A stretch of DNA of 50,600 bases from Hydrogenophaga sp. Lineage in GTDB: Bacteria; Pseudomonadota; Gammaproteobacteria; Burkholderiales; Burkholderiaceae_C. The stretch is taken from NCBI RefSeq assembly GCF_026125825.1, contig NZ_JAHCKK010000025.1:1-50600 (forward strand), read 5' to 3'. A model generated the notes under the pieces. The model did not search any database. It was given only the letters and a program-made list of their open reading frames with translations, and was not told where the DNA came from. A program made the translations under genes and the position numbers. Within the stretch, counting starts at the first letter, position 1, and the number at the start of each line of letters is the position of its first letter. This document shows, piece by piece, positions 36,842 through 45,507 of this stretch.

Positions 36842-37395
36842 AGCGCTTGAACCGCCGCGATTGCCTGGGCCAGCTCGGCGCCTGTGGCATGGCCGCGGTG
36901 CTGGCACCGGCGGTGGCCGGGGCGACGGAAAAGAAATCCGCGGCGCCCGCGTTCGAGCTCAGCGAATGGCCGCGTGGCACAGCCACGCCGGCGATGGCCA
37001 CCCTGGACCTGCAGGGCCATCCGGTCCAGCTTTCGGACTTCAGGGGCCGGGCGGTGTTGCTCAACTTCTGGGCCAGTTGGTGCGAGCCTTGCCGCACCGA
37101 GATGCCCATGCTGCAGGACCTGCCTTCGCTGATCGGCGAGGACCGGATCGCGGTGATCGCACTCAACTTCAAGGAACCGCCGCAGCGCGTGCTGCGGTTC
37201 GTGCAGCAGACCCACCTCAGCCTGCCCGTATGGCTGGACCCGCTGGGTGAGCATGCCCGCGCCTGGGGCGTGCGCGTGTTCCCCACCACGGTGCTGATCG
37301 ACCGCCAGGGTCGCGCGCGCCAGCGCGTGCGCGGCGAGGTCGACTGGAGCAGCCGGGAAGCGCTGGGCTGGGTGGATCGTTTGATCGCGCTGTGA
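36838..37395 (+). CDS. TlpA/ResA-like thioredoxin-fold protein, exported
   Basis: This is a 185-residue thiol-disulfide oxidoreductase of the TlpA family. The N-terminus ([28 protein letters not shown]) is a signal sequence with a twin-arginine-like RRD-C-L pattern. The redox site is C82-x-x-C85 in [17 protein letters not shown], and the cis-Pro region is [24 protein letters not shown]. The GTG start at 36838 overlaps the alaS stop, implying translational coupling. It probably reduces periplasmic disulfides, for example in cytochrome c maturation. A hairpin with a T-rich tail follows. Confidence 0.9.
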   Translation: MKRLNRRDCLGQLGACGMAAVLAPAVAGATEKKSAAPAFELSEWPRGTATPAMATLDLQGHPVQLSDFRGRAVLLNFWASWCEPCRTEMPMLQDLPSLIGEDRIAVIALNFKEPPQRVLRFVQQTHLSLPVWLDPLGEHARAWGVRVFPTTVLIDRQGRARQRVRGEVDWSSREALGWVDRLIAL

Positions 37396-37416
37396 CCCCG
37401 CCCCCATAATCCCCTG

Positions 37417-37447
37417 CCTTGCGCAATCCCTTGTGCAAGGCCCTTTT
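37417..37447 (+). terminator. Probable terminator after the TlpA-like gene
   Basis: CCTTGCGCAA and TTGTGCAAGG form a 10-bp stem (one G-U pair) around TCCC, followed by CCCTTTT. It begins 22 nt after the stop codon. Confidence 0.65.
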
Positions 37448-37510
37448 GGCGATGCACTGCACCCTGTGTGTGTGGTTCCGCCCGTTGTCCACCACACCGG
37501 AGCTCTCTAC

Positions 37511-38635
37511 ATGACCCCCGATCGCCGCATCTTCCTGCAGCGCGCAGCCACGTCCGTGGCCGCCGCATCGCCCCTGTTCCACGCCGCCGGGGCCCTGGCC
37601 CAGGCAACCCCGGCATCGCTGCGCGAGTTCAACCCCCAGCCCGGCCCCTGGCGCACCTTCGATGTGACCACCCGCGTGGACATTGAGTTGCCCCGGGGCG
37701 CGACCCAGGTCTGGTTGCCGCTGCCCTCGGTCGAGAGCGACTGGCAACAATCGTTCACGAGTGACTTCCGCACCAACGGCACCGCGCGGCTGACCGAAGA
37801 GCGCCACTACGGTGCCCGCGTGCTGCACGTGACGTTTGCCGAAGGGGGCGCCACGCCGTACGTCGAACTCACCAGCCGCGTGCAGACACGCAACCGCGCG
37901 GCCGATCTCTCCCGGAAGACGGCCAGCACGGAAGACGCCGCCAGCCTGCGCTTCTGGACCCAGCCCACGGCCTTGTTGCCCACGGACGGCATCGTTCGCG
38001 AGATCGCGCTGAAGGCCACCCGCGGCGCGCGCACCGATGTGCAGAAGGCGCGCCAGATCTACGACTGGGTGGTGGCCAACACCTACCGCGAGCCCAAGGT
38101 GCGGGGCTGCGGCGAAGGCGACATCAAGACCATGCTGGAAACCGGCAACCTGGGGGGCAAATGCGCCGACCTGAACGCCATCTTTGTCGGGCTGTGCCGC
38201 TCGGCCGGCTTGCCGGCGCGCGATGTGTACGGCATCCGCCTGGCGCCATCGGCCTTCGGCTACAAGGAACTCAGTGGCAATTCCGCCAGCCTCAAGGGCG
38301 CACAGCACTGCCGTGCCGAGGTGCATCTGGCCGGCCACGGCTGGGTGGCGATGGACCCAGCCGACGTGGCCAAGGTCATGCGGCTGGAAACGCCGGAGTG
38401 GATCAAGACCACGCAGCACCCGGTGGTCACCCCGGTGAACCGCGCGCTGTTCGGTGGCTGGGAAGGCAACTGGATGGCCTGGAACATGGCCCACGACGTG
38501 AAGCTGCCGCAGGCGCAGGGCCCGCAGCTGGGCTTCTTCATGTACCCCGTGGGCGAAACCGGTGGGCAGCGCCTGGACTCCTACGCGCCGGACGACTTCA
38601 AGTACCAGATCACGGCGCGCGAGATCAAGGCCTGA
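37511..38635 (+). CDS. Transglutaminase-like cysteine protease-fold protein, TAT-exported
   Basis: This is a 374-residue exported protein. The N-terminus MTPDRRIFLQRAATSVAAAS is a textbook twin-arginine signal, with cleavage near GALAQA. The transglutaminase-like domain carries a full triad: C218 (GNLGGKCADLNAIFVGLCR), H266 (AQHCRAEVHLAG) and D282 (WVAMDPADV). Such proteins may be proteases or peptide cyclases, and export through TAT suggests it folds in the cytoplasm. The ATG at 37511 is chosen over an upstream in-frame start because it gives the proper signal. Its function in the envelope is unknown. Confidence 0.87.
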   Translation: MTPDRRIFLQRAATSVAAASPLFHAAGALAQATPASLREFNPQPGPWRTFDVTTRVDIELPRGATQVWLPLPSVESDWQQSFTSDFRTNGTARLTEERHYGARVLHVTFAEGGATPYVELTSRVQTRNRAADLSRKTASTEDAASLRFWTQPTALLPTDGIVREIALKATRGARTDVQKARQIYDWVVANTYREPKVRGCGEGDIKTMLETGNLGGKCADLNAIFVGLCRSAGLPARDVYGIRLAPSAFGYKELSGNSASLKGAQHCRAEVHLAGHGWVAMDPADVAKVMRLETPEWIKTTQHPVVTPVNRALFGGWEGNWMAWNMAHDVKLPQAQGPQLGFFMYPVGETGGQRLDSYAPDDFKYQITAREIKA

Positions 38636-39578
38636 CTGCCGGCTGCGGCTCGGGCCAGCTCAGCGACTGCTGGCTCTCGAAGGCCCGTGCCTGGCCGGTC
38701 ACCGGGTCGGTGAAGGCCATGGCCCGGGCCAGCAGGCGCAGCGGGTGGGCAAAATCCTCGGCCTCGTGTGGCCCTCGCTGCACGCGCGGATAAAACTGGT
38801 CCCCCACGATGGGCAGGCCCAGCGCGTTCATGTGCACCCGAAGCTGGTGCCGTTTGCCCGTCACGGGCTCCAGTTGGTAGCGGGACCAGGGGCCGCGCAC
38901 CTCCAGCCGGTCCAGGTGCGTCTCGCTGTTGGGCTCGCCCGGGGTTTCGTGCATGCGGAAGAAGGCGTCGTGCGCCTCCTCGATACGGCTGCGGCGCACC
39001 TGGGGCCACGCCTGGGCCGCATCACCTGTGGGTGCGAGCGCCTCGTACACCTTGTGCACCGCGCGATCCCGGAACAGCGACTGGTAGGCGTCGCGGTCCT
39101 GCGGGCGCAGGCTGAACACCACCAGGCCGGCCGTTTCCCGGTCGATGCGGTGGATGGGGCTGAGCGTGTCGATGCCGAGCCGGTTCTTCAGCCGCACGAG
39201 CAGGCTTTGCTGCACGTAGCGCCCGCCGGGCGTGACGGGCAGGAAGTGCGGTTTGTCCGCCACCAGCAGATGCTCGTCCAGGTGCAGGATCGCTTCGTGG
39301 AAAGGCACCACGGTCTCGTGCTCGAGCTCGCGGTAGTAGTAGACGCGCGCGCCGGGGGTGAAGGCCGCGTCGGGCGCCAGCGGGCGCGCCATGTCGTCCA
39401 GCACCTCGCCACGCGCGAGGCGCTGCGCCCAGGCCTCGCGGCTCACGGCGCTCAGGCGCTCGGCCAGGAAGTCGATCAGTTGCGGCCAGGGCGCGGGCTT
39501 GTCGCAGGGCAGGGCGATGCAGCTGGCCGACACGCCTTGGCGCGAAGGGATGGCCGGGTTTTTCGGAGGGCGGCCCAT
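38625..39578 (-). CDS. RluA-family pseudouridine synthase
   Basis: This is a 317-residue RNA pseudouridine synthase of the RluA family. The catalytic Asp is D146 in PIHRIDRETAGLVVFSL. Conserved pieces are LLVADKPHFLPVTPGG, RDRAVHKVYEAL and KRHQLRVHMNALGLPIVGDQFYP. The ATG at 39578 (MGRPPKNPAIPSRQGV) is chosen; the frame is open further, but only into trmB. Its target (tRNA or rRNA) cannot be told from sequence. It lies 16 nt downstream of trmB, so the two modification genes probably share a transcript. Its 3' end overlaps the 3' end of the convergent transglutaminase gene by 11 bp. Confidence 0.92.
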   Translation of the reverse strand: MGRPPKNPAIPSRQGVSASCIALPCDKPAPWPQLIDFLAERLSAVSREAWAQRLARGEVLDDMARPLAPDAAFTPGARVYYYRELEHETVVPFHEAILHLDEHLLVADKPHFLPVTPGGRYVQQSLLVRLKNRLGIDTLSPIHRIDRETAGLVVFSLRPQDRDAYQSLFRDRAVHKVYEALAPTGDAAQAWPQVRRSRIEEAHDAFFRMHETPGEPNSETHLDRLEVRGPWSRYQLEPVTGKRHQLRVHMNALGLPIVGDQFYPRVQRGPHEAEDFAHPLRLLARAMAFTDPVTGQARAFESQQSLSWPEPQPAVRP

Positions 39579-39594
39579 GGTGGCCCGGCGTGCG

Positions 39595-40323
39595 TCAGAT
39601 TCGGCGGAACACCAGGTCCCAGACGCCATGGCCCAGCTTGAGGCCGCGGTTCTCGAATTTGGTGAGGGGGCGGTAGCCGGGCTTGGGCACGAAGCCTTCA
39701 CCGCCAGCTTCGGCCGTGTTGCTCAACAGGGATTCGGCCTGGAGCACCTCCAGCATCTGCTGGGCATAGGGCGCCCAGTCGGTGGCCAGGTGCAGGTAGC
39801 CGCCGGGTTTGAGATGGCGCGCCAGCCGGTTGACGAACGGCGCCTGGATCAGGCGGCGCTTGTGGTGGCGGCTCTTGTGCCAGGGGTCGGGAAAGAAGAT
39901 GTGCACCCCGTCGAGGCTGGCTTCGCCCAGCATGTGGTCCAGCACCTCCACCGCGTCGTGGCGGAGGATGCGGATGTTCTCCAGGCCTTGCTCGCCGACG
40001 AGCTTGAGCAGGGCACCCACGCCGGGCTCGTGCACCTCGCAGCAAAGGAAGTTGTCCTGAGGGCGAACGGCGGCGATGTGCGCGGTGGCGCCGCCCATGC
40101 CGAAGCCGATCTCCATGATGAGCGGTGCGTCGCGCCCGAAGGCCGCGGCGGCGTCGAAGGCACCCGGGGCGTAGTTGAGCAGGAAACGGGGGCCGTGTTG
40201 CTCGAAGGCCCGTGCCTGGCCAGGGCCCATGCGCCCGGCGCGCAGCACGTAGCTCTTCACCTCTCTCAGGAAGGTGGTGTCGGCGGGAGCGGGGCGCGGT
40301 TGGGCGTGGCGGGGGTCGGTCAT
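39595..40323 (-). CDS. trmB: tRNA (guanine-N7-)-methyltransferase
   Basis: This is TrmB, which methylates G46 of tRNA with S-adenosylmethionine, 242 residues. Motifs: SAM-binding [14 protein letters not shown] (71-84), the catalytic stretch [19 protein letters not shown], and [33 protein letters not shown]. It is first in a unit with the pseudouridine synthase and is preceded on the same strand by gluQ (31 nt). Confidence 0.97.
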   Translation of the reverse strand: MTDPRHAQPRPAPADTTFLREVKSYVLRAGRMGPGQARAFEQHGPRFLLNYAPGAFDAAAAFGRDAPLIMEIGFGMGGATAHIAAVRPQDNFLCCEVHEPGVGALLKLVGEQGLENIRILRHDAVEVLDHMLGEASLDGVHIFFPDPWHKSRHHKRRLIQAPFVNRLARHLKPGGYLHLATDWAPYAQQMLEVLQAESLLSNTAEAGGEGFVPKPGYRPLTKFENRGLKLGHGVWDLVFRRI

Positions 40324-40354
40324 CGCAGGCGGTCGGTCGGGGGAGGGGTGGATT

Positions 40355-41302
40355 TTAGGCGGGCCACGCTTTGGTCCACGCTGCGAGCAGCTCGGCCACC
40401 GAGTCGAGCCCTGGCGCAGGGAGTCCGAGCGTCCGGGCGGCTCGCGACAGAGCCCGCCGGGGATCGCTCAGGTCCAGCGGTTGGGCGCCATTCTGTTTGC
40501 TGAGCTTTTCTCCGTTGTCGCCGAGCACCAGCGGGGTGTGCCAGTAGGCCGGCGTGGGCAGGGCCAATGCCTGTTGCAGCAGGATCTGGCGCGCCGTGTT
40601 GTCGGCCAGGTCCTCGCCTCGAACCACGTGCGTGATGCCCTGGGCCGCGTCGTCCACCACCACGGCGAGCTGGTAGGCCCAGAGGCCGTCGGCGCGCTTG
40701 AGCACGAAGTCGCCCACTTCGGCAGCCACGTCTTGCGCCTGCGGCCCGAGCCGGCGATCGGTCCAGTGAACCACGCTGCCCAGCGCGTCCACGGCGAAGC
40801 GCCAGGCCCGTGGCGCCTTGCCGCGCAGGCCACCGCGCCCGGGGCGGCAGGTGCCCGGGTAGACGGCACCCTGGTGGCGCTGTCGCACCACGCCTTGTGC
40901 CTCCAAGGCGGCCTCGATGTCCTTGCGCGAGCAGGCGCAGGGGTAGGCACGGCCCGCCGCGACCAATTGGTCAAGCGCCTTCTGGTAGAGGGTGCCGCGC
41001 CGCGACTGCCAGAGCACGGGCTCGTCGCTGACCAGGCCGCAGGCTTCCAGCTGCCGCAGGATGGTGTCGCCAGCGCCGGGCACGCAGCGCGGCGTGTCCA
41101 CGTCTTCCATGCGCACGAGCCACACGCCGCCATGGGCGCGCGCGTCGAGCCAGCTCGCGAGCGCTGCCACCAGCGAGCCCGCATGCAGCGGCCCAGTGGG
41201 TGACGGCGCGAAACGGCCCCGGTAGGTGGCGCCCGCGCTGGGTGGCTGGCGCAGGTCGCTGCCCTCCAAGGGGGCGGAGGCGAACCGCTTGGCCAGCGTC
41301 AT
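40355..41302 (-). CDS. gluQ: Glutamyl-queuosine tRNA(Asp) synthetase
   Basis: This is GluQ-RS, a shortened paralogue of glutamyl-tRNA synthetase that attaches Glu to queuosine in tRNA-Asp, 315 residues. The class I HIGH-like motif is PLHAGSL in [19 protein letters not shown]. The KMSKS-like loop is [10 protein letters not shown], and the zinc ligands C122, C124, Y148 and C152 (CACSRKD, YPGTC) are visible. It lacks the anticodon-binding domain. The start ATG at 41302 is 19 nt after the stop of the FAD gene upstream on the same strand, so the FAD gene, gluQ, trmB and the synthase may form one operon. Confidence 0.95.
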   Translation of the reverse strand: MTLAKRFASAPLEGSDLRQPPSAGATYRGRFAPSPTGPLHAGSLVAALASWLDARAHGGVWLVRMEDVDTPRCVPGAGDTILRQLEACGLVSDEPVLWQSRRGTLYQKALDQLVAAGRAYPCACSRKDIEAALEAQGVVRQRHQGAVYPGTCRPGRGGLRGKAPRAWRFAVDALGSVVHWTDRRLGPQAQDVAAEVGDFVLKRADGLWAYQLAVVVDDAAQGITHVVRGEDLADNTARQILLQQALALPTPAYWHTPLVLGDNGEKLSKQNGAQPLDLSDPRRALSRAARTLGLPAPGLDSVAELLAAWTKAWPA

Positions 41303-41321
41303 GAAGCGAGGCGGGGCGGCC

Positions 41322-42458
41322 TCAGGCCAGCGCGAGCGCCATTTCCAGGCCGGAGACGAAGGCGTCCTCGACCCGGTGGCCCAGACACCAGTCGCCGCAG
41401 GCGCCGATACCCAGCGCCTTGTCGAGCAGGTGGCTGCGGCCCAGGGGTGTCTGCGTCTGGGCATAGCGCCAGCGGTGCGCCACGGCGTGGGTGGGTGTGG
41501 CGCGGATGCCGGTGATCTCCGCGAAGCCCTTGAGCAGTTTGGCCTTGGCGCGCTCGGCGTCGTCTTCCAGGTGCTTGGTCGACCAGGCGGGGCTGGCCTG
41601 CACGGTCCAGCGTTCGATGGGATCGCGACCGGGCTTGCTGGATTCGCGCGCCAGCCAGCTGATGCGGTGGTGCGTGCTGCGGGCGGCGTTCCACTGCGGA
41701 CCCAGGTGCGGTAGGCCGGGTTGCATGGCCTGCGGGTAGGCGACCATCAGCGTCCAGCAGGGCGCCACGTGCACCGGTGTGAGGGCCTTTCGCAGCTCAG
41801 GGGCAAGGCCGGAGGCCAGCAGCAGGTCGTGGATCTGCGGGTGCGGCATGGCCAGCACCACGCGGTCGAAGCCGCCCAGCACCTGTTGGCCGCCCTGGGT
41901 GTCCTCGGCGCGCAGTTGCCATTGTTCGGGATGCAGGGCGTCGCGCTCGATGCGAGTGACGCGGGTGTCGAGCAGCGCGCGGGCCAGCAGGTTGCCATGA
42001 AGCTCGGGGTGCGCCAGCGGCTGCGCCCAGAGGTTGACCAGCGCGCTCATGCCGGGCGAGGCCACGAAGTGCGGCTCGGTGGGAGGAGGGGCGCTGGCCA
42101 GCACGCGACCGAGTTCGTCCAGCACGCGCACGGTGCTGGCGCTCCAGGGGCGCACGACGGCGGTGGCGTTGCTGCGCAGCGCGGTCTCGAAACGCGCGTC
42201 GCGCACGGTGAAGTACTGGGCGCCGTGGTCGAACCCGCCGAACTCGGTGCGCCGGGTGGCCATGCGGCCGCCAAACCCACGGCTCTTTTCGAGCAGGGTG
42301 ACCCGGTGACCTGCCTGGACCAGCGTGCGCGCGCACACGACGCCCGCCATGCCGCCGCCGATCACGGCGAAGTGCAGCGGCGTGGCCGCCGCGCCGCGGG
42401 CTTTGGTGCGGGTGTTCTTCGTGGCTGGGGCTGCGCGTGGGCTTCTGGTGTTCGTCAT
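41322..42458 (-). CDS. FAD/NAD(P)-binding amine oxidase-like protein (renalase type)
   Basis: This is a 378-residue flavoprotein with an N-terminal dinucleotide fold, [18 protein letters not shown] (residues 29-46), E57 at the end of the second strand and FGGRMATRR binding FAD. Further segments, [14 protein letters not shown] and [26 protein letters not shown] at the C-terminus, are typical of the renalase/amine-oxidase group common in bacteria. Substrate and role are unknown. The Lys/Arg/Ala-rich first 25 residues may be an over-long start. Confidence 0.88.
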   Translation of the reverse strand: MTNTRSPRAAPATKNTRTKARGAAATPLHFAVIGGGMAGVVCARTLVQAGHRVTLLEKSRGFGGRMATRRTEFGGFDHGAQYFTVRDARFETALRSNATAVVRPWSASTVRVLDELGRVLASAPPPTEPHFVASPGMSALVNLWAQPLAHPELHGNLLARALLDTRVTRIERDALHPEQWQLRAEDTQGGQQVLGGFDRVVLAMPHPQIHDLLLASGLAPELRKALTPVHVAPCWTLMVAYPQAMQPGLPHLGPQWNAARSTHHRISWLARESSKPGRDPIERWTVQASPAWSTKHLEDDAERAKAKLLKGFAEITGIRATPTHAVAHRWRYAQTQTPLGRSHLLDKALGIGACGDWCLGHRVEDAFVSGLEMALALA

Positions 42459-42619
42459 GTCTCTTGGCGCGTTGGATGATGGGGTGTGGCTGACTGTATC
42501 AGTTGCTTCAGAGAACTCGATGGCTTTCGGCCAGCTCATTCGCGCACCCTGCCATGCCAGCCCCGACGCCGCGCAACCGGCCTTCCCAGGCCGCAGGCGC
42601 AGGCAATGACGGGTGGCGC

Positions 42620-43567
42620 CTAGATCTGGTGGTGGTTGTTGAGCAGTGCGCTGCGGGTCTTGGGGTGCTGCAGGCGGTCCAGCCACCAGCGCAGCGCGCG
42701 GCCGGTGTCGCCCGCGCTGCGGGGCTGGCGCCAGGCGTAGGAGACACGCAGGGTGCGGTTGGGCCGCTGCACGGTCTTGACCACCAGGCGCCCCGCGTTG
42801 ATGAAGGGCTGGGCGAGAGACAACGGCAGAAACCCACCGCCCAGGCCGCGCAGCTGCGCCTCGAGCTTGTGCTGCATGGTCGGCACGGTCAGCACGTCCT
42901 GGCCGGGCAGCAGGTTGTGCGTGACCCCACGTCCTCGCTGTGTGCTGTCGGCCACCGCCACGGCGCGGTGTTCGCGCAGCTCTTCGTCGCACAGGCTGTG
43001 CGTGGCCGCAGCCAGCGCGTGGTGCGGTGCGACCGCGTAGACGAACGACAGCGTGCCCATGGGTGCGGACTGGAACTCGGTGAGCGACATCTCGCTGGGC
43101 ACGCCCAGGGCGAGGTCGGCCTGGCCACTCTGCAGGGCCTCGACCGTGCCGGACAAGGTCTCTGCCCGCAGTTTGAGCCGGGTGGGAGCGCCTTCGGCAT
43201 AGAAGGCCTCGCAGAGCTCGAACAGCGTGGCGCGCGCAATGATGGCGTCAGCCGCAATGGTGAGCTGAGGTTCCCAGCCGGTGGCCACGCGCTTGACGCG
43301 CTGGGCCACGGCGTCGAGCTCGCTCAGGAGGTACTGGCCGGAACGCAGCAGCTCGGCGCCGGCGGGCGTGAGCACGGCGCGGCGCGCGCTGCGGTCGAAC
43401 AGCAGCACGTCCAGCGCATCCTCGATCTGGCGGATGCGGTAGGTCAGGGCGCTGGGCACCATGCCGAGTTCGCGCGCGGCGGCTGCCATGCTGCCCAGGC
43501 GGGCGACGGCGTCGAGCAAGCCCAGGTTCTCAGGTGAAAGCGCGGCCCGGGGGCTGGAAGTGGCCAT
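42620..43567 (-). CDS. LysR-family transcriptional regulator
   Basis: This is a 315-residue LysR-type regulator. The winged helix is LLDAVARLGSMAAAARELGMVPSALTYRIRQIEDAL and the effector domain starts near residue 100 (LTIAADAIIARATLFEL). It is divergent from the pirin-DoxX-flavodoxin set; the 137-bp gap holds a perfect palindrome at 43584-43600. It is therefore the probable regulator of that set. The inducer is not known. Confidence 0.93.
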   Translation of the reverse strand: MATSSPRAALSPENLGLLDAVARLGSMAAAARELGMVPSALTYRIRQIEDALDVLLFDRSARRAVLTPAGAELLRSGQYLLSELDAVAQRVKRVATGWEPQLTIAADAIIARATLFELCEAFYAEGAPTRLKLRAETLSGTVEALQSGQADLALGVPSEMSLTEFQSAPMGTLSFVYAVAPHHALAAATHSLCDEELREHRAVAVADSTQRGRGVTHNLLPGQDVLTVPTMQHKLEAQLRGLGGGFLPLSLAQPFINAGRLVVKTVQRPNRTLRVSYAWRQPRSAGDTGRALRWWLDRLQHPKTRSALLNNHHQI

Positions 43568-43583
43568 GATGTCGAGTCTCTAT

Positions 43584-43600
43584 ATTCAAACGATTTGAAT
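43584..43600. promoter_or_regulatory. Perfect palindrome, likely LysR operator
   Basis: ATTCAAA and TTTGAAT are exact inverted repeats separated by CGA, 17 bp upstream of the LysR start and 105 bp upstream of the pirin start. Its position and form (T-N11-A fits inside) suit autoregulation and control of the divergent genes. Confidence 0.6.
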
Positions 43601-43704
43601 GATGCCATCAAAATCATGCAGTGACAGAGCAGGTGGGCGCAGTCAGAATTCATCCCATGCCAGCCATTCAGGACGGCCCCACGGAAGATGGAAAGGAATT
43701 CACC

Positions 43705-44406
43705 ATGCTTCAGATTCGACGCTCCGACGCTCGCGGCTATGCCGACCACGGCTGGCTCAAGAGCCACCACTCTTTCTCGTTCGCCGAGTATTTCGACCCC
43801 GCCTGGATGGGCTGGGGCAACCTGCGCGTGATCAACGAAGACCGCATCGCCCCTGGCACGGGCTTCGGCACGCACGGCCACCGCGACATGGAAATCATCA
43901 GCTACGTGTTGCAGGGCAACCTGGCGCACAAGGACAGCATGGGCAACGTCAAGGGCATTCCCCCGGGCGACGTGCAGCGCATGAGCGCGGGCAGTGGCGT
44001 TCGGCACAGCGAGTTCAACCACGCTCCCGACGAGACCACCCATTTTCTGCAGATCTGGATCGAACCCAATGTGACGGGCATCGAGCCGGGCTACGAGCAG
44101 AAGGGGTTTGCCGAGGCCGAGAAGCGCGGCCGACTGCGCCTGGTGGCCTCACCCGACGGGGCCGAGGGCTCGGTGACCATCCATGCCGACGCGGCCATGT
44201 ACGCGGGCCTGCTCGACGGCCAGGAAGCGGCCGAGCTGGCGCTGGACCCGGCCCGCAAGGCCTATGTGCACCTGGTGCGTGGCAAGCTCGATGTGAACGG
44301 CCAACACCTCAAGGCGGGAGACGCCGCCGTGCTGGCCGGTGAGAGCCGACTCCAGCTCTCCAACGGCGATGATGCCGAGGTGCTCGTGTTTGATCTTGCT
44401 CCCTGA
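43705..44406 (+). CDS. Pirin family protein (YhaK/YhhW type)
   Basis: This is a bicupin of the pirin family, 233 residues; several relatives are quercetin 2,3-dioxygenases. The N-terminal metal ligands are H57, H59 (GTHGHRDMEI), H101 and E103 (GVRHSEFNH). The family start is ADHGWLKSHHSFSFAEYFDP. The ATG at 43705 has AAAGGA about 9 nt upstream. It is the first gene after the LysR regulator on the opposite strand; DoxX follows 46 nt later. Together they point to stress from quinones or other electrophiles. Confidence 0.93.
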   Translation: MLQIRRSDARGYADHGWLKSHHSFSFAEYFDPAWMGWGNLRVINEDRIAPGTGFGTHGHRDMEIISYVLQGNLAHKDSMGNVKGIPPGDVQRMSAGSGVRHSEFNHAPDETTHFLQIWIEPNVTGIEPGYEQKGFAEAEKRGRLRLVASPDGAEGSVTIHADAAMYAGLLDGQEAAELALDPARKAYVHLVRGKLDVNGQHLKAGDAAVLAGESRLQLSNGDDAEVLVFDLAP

Positions 44407-44452
44407 CCGTTTTCCCCATTCTTTCAACTTTCTTTTTTTCAAGGACTTCACC

Positions 44453-44863
44453 ATGAACGCTCTGCAAAATCCCCTGGCCCTGATCGGCCGCATCCTGCTG
44501 GCCATTCTTTTCGTGCCTGCGGGCTTCGGCAAGATCGCCGGCTTTGCCGGCACCGTCGGCTATGCCACGGCCATGGGCCTGCCGCTGCCGCAGGTGGGTG
44601 TGGCGATCGCCCTCGTGATCGAGCTGTTTGGCGGCCTGGCGCTGCTGCTCGGCTACCGCACCCGCGTCGCCGCGATCGCCTTGGCCGTGTTCACGCTGGT
44701 GGCGAGCTTCTTCTTCCACGCCTACTGGGCCGTGCCTGCCGAGCAGCAGATGATGCAGCAGCTGATGTTCTTCAAGAACATCGCCATCACCGGTGGCCTG
44801 CTTGCGTTCGCCGCCTTCGGTGCCGGTGCTTTCAGCGTGGACGCGCGCCGTCCCGCGGCCTGA
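44453..44863 (+). CDS. DoxX-family membrane protein
   Basis: This is a 136-residue inner-membrane protein with four hydrophobic segments (LIGRILLAILFVPAGFGKIA, QVGVAIALVIELFGGLALLL, IALAVFTLVASFFFHAYW, NIAITGGLLAFAAFGAGAF). DoxX proteins are linked to thiosulfate, quinone or oxidative-stress chemistry. The ATG at 44453 has AAGGA 8 nt upstream. It lies between pirin and the flavodoxin gene; a terminator-like hairpin follows, so the flavodoxin may be transcribed less. Confidence 0.92.
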   Translation: MNALQNPLALIGRILLAILFVPAGFGKIAGFAGTVGYATAMGLPLPQVGVAIALVIELFGGLALLLGYRTRVAAIALAVFTLVASFFFHAYWAVPAEQQMMQQLMFFKNIAITGGLLAFAAFGAGAFSVDARRPAA

Positions 44864-44884
44864 GCTTCTTCGGTTTTCTCCTTC

Positions 44885-44909
44885 GCGGCGCCTGGGCGCC
44901 GCTTTTTTT
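44885..44909 (+). terminator. Intrinsic terminator after doxX
   Basis: GCGGCGCC and GGCGCCGC form a strong stem followed by TTTTTTT, 21 nt after the DoxX stop. The flavodoxin ribosome site lies immediately behind, so read-through is partial or that gene has its own promoter. Confidence 0.8.
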
Positions 44910-44921
44910 CAGGAACACAAA

Positions 44922-45476
44922 ATGTCCAAAATTGTCGTGGTCTATCACTCCGGTTACGGTCACACCCAGCGCATGGCGCAAGCGGTCGCCCAGGGCGCCG
45001 ACGCTGAACTGCTCGCCATCGACGCCGAAGGCAACCTGCCCGACGGCGGCTGGGACACCCTCGATGCGGCCGATGCCATCATCATGGGTTCGCCCACCTA
45101 CATGGGCAGCGTGAGCTGGCAGTTCAAGAAGTTCGCAGATGCCTCCAGCAAGCCCTGGTTTGCCCAGAAGTGGAAAGACAAGATCGCCGCTGGCTTCACC
45201 AACAGCGCCGGCATGAACGGCGACAAGCTCGCCACGCTGAACACGATGTTCACCCTGGCCATGCAGCACGGCATGATCTGGGTCAGCCAGGGCCTGATGC
45301 CCAGCAACACCAAGGGTGCGCAGCGCAACGACGTGAACTACCTCGTGAGCTACAGCGGTGCGATCGCCCAGTCGCCGTCCGACGCGGGTGCTCAGGACAT
45401 GTTGCCCGGCGACCTGGAAACCGCCCGCTTGTTTGGTGAGCGCGTGGCCTCCGTGACCGCGAAATTCAGCCGTTGA
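44922..45476 (+). CDS. WrbA-like flavodoxin-family NAD(P)H:FMN/quinone oxidoreductase
   Basis: This is a flavodoxin-fold protein, 184 residues. FMN phosphate loop: VVYHSGYGHTQRMAQAV (residues 6-22). Flavin-binding loops: IIMGSPTYMGSVSWQFKKF and the AAGFTNSAGMNGDKLAT stretch, as in WrbA/NAD(P)H dehydrogenase (quinone). The ATG at 44922 has AGGA 8 nt upstream. Likely role: two-electron reduction of quinones, in line with the adjacent pirin and DoxX genes. Confidence 0.92.
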   Translation: MSKIVVVYHSGYGHTQRMAQAVAQGADAELLAIDAEGNLPDGGWDTLDAADAIIMGSPTYMGSVSWQFKKFADASSKPWFAQKWKDKIAAGFTNSAGMNGDKLATLNTMFTLAMQHGMIWVSQGLMPSNTKGAQRNDVNYLVSYSGAIAQSPSDAGAQDMLPGDLETARLFGERVASVTAKFSR

Positions 45477-45499
45477 GGCTGGGGAGGACGGCGTAATAT
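45473..45499 (+). promoter_or_regulatory. Possible promoter and hairpin before the DUF599 gene
   Basis: TTGAGG (45473-45478) and TAATAT (45494-45499), spacing 15, give a start of transcription almost at the ATG at 45508. GGACGG and CCGTCC also flank the -10 as an inverted repeat at 45486-45505. Both readings are tentative. Confidence 0.3.
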
Positions 45500-45507
45500 C
45501 CGTCCGC

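Noticed and set aside
34193-36907. Long minus-strand open frame (904 codons) across alaS
   Set aside because: Antisense shadow of alaS with Leu/His/Val/Gly bias and no domain.
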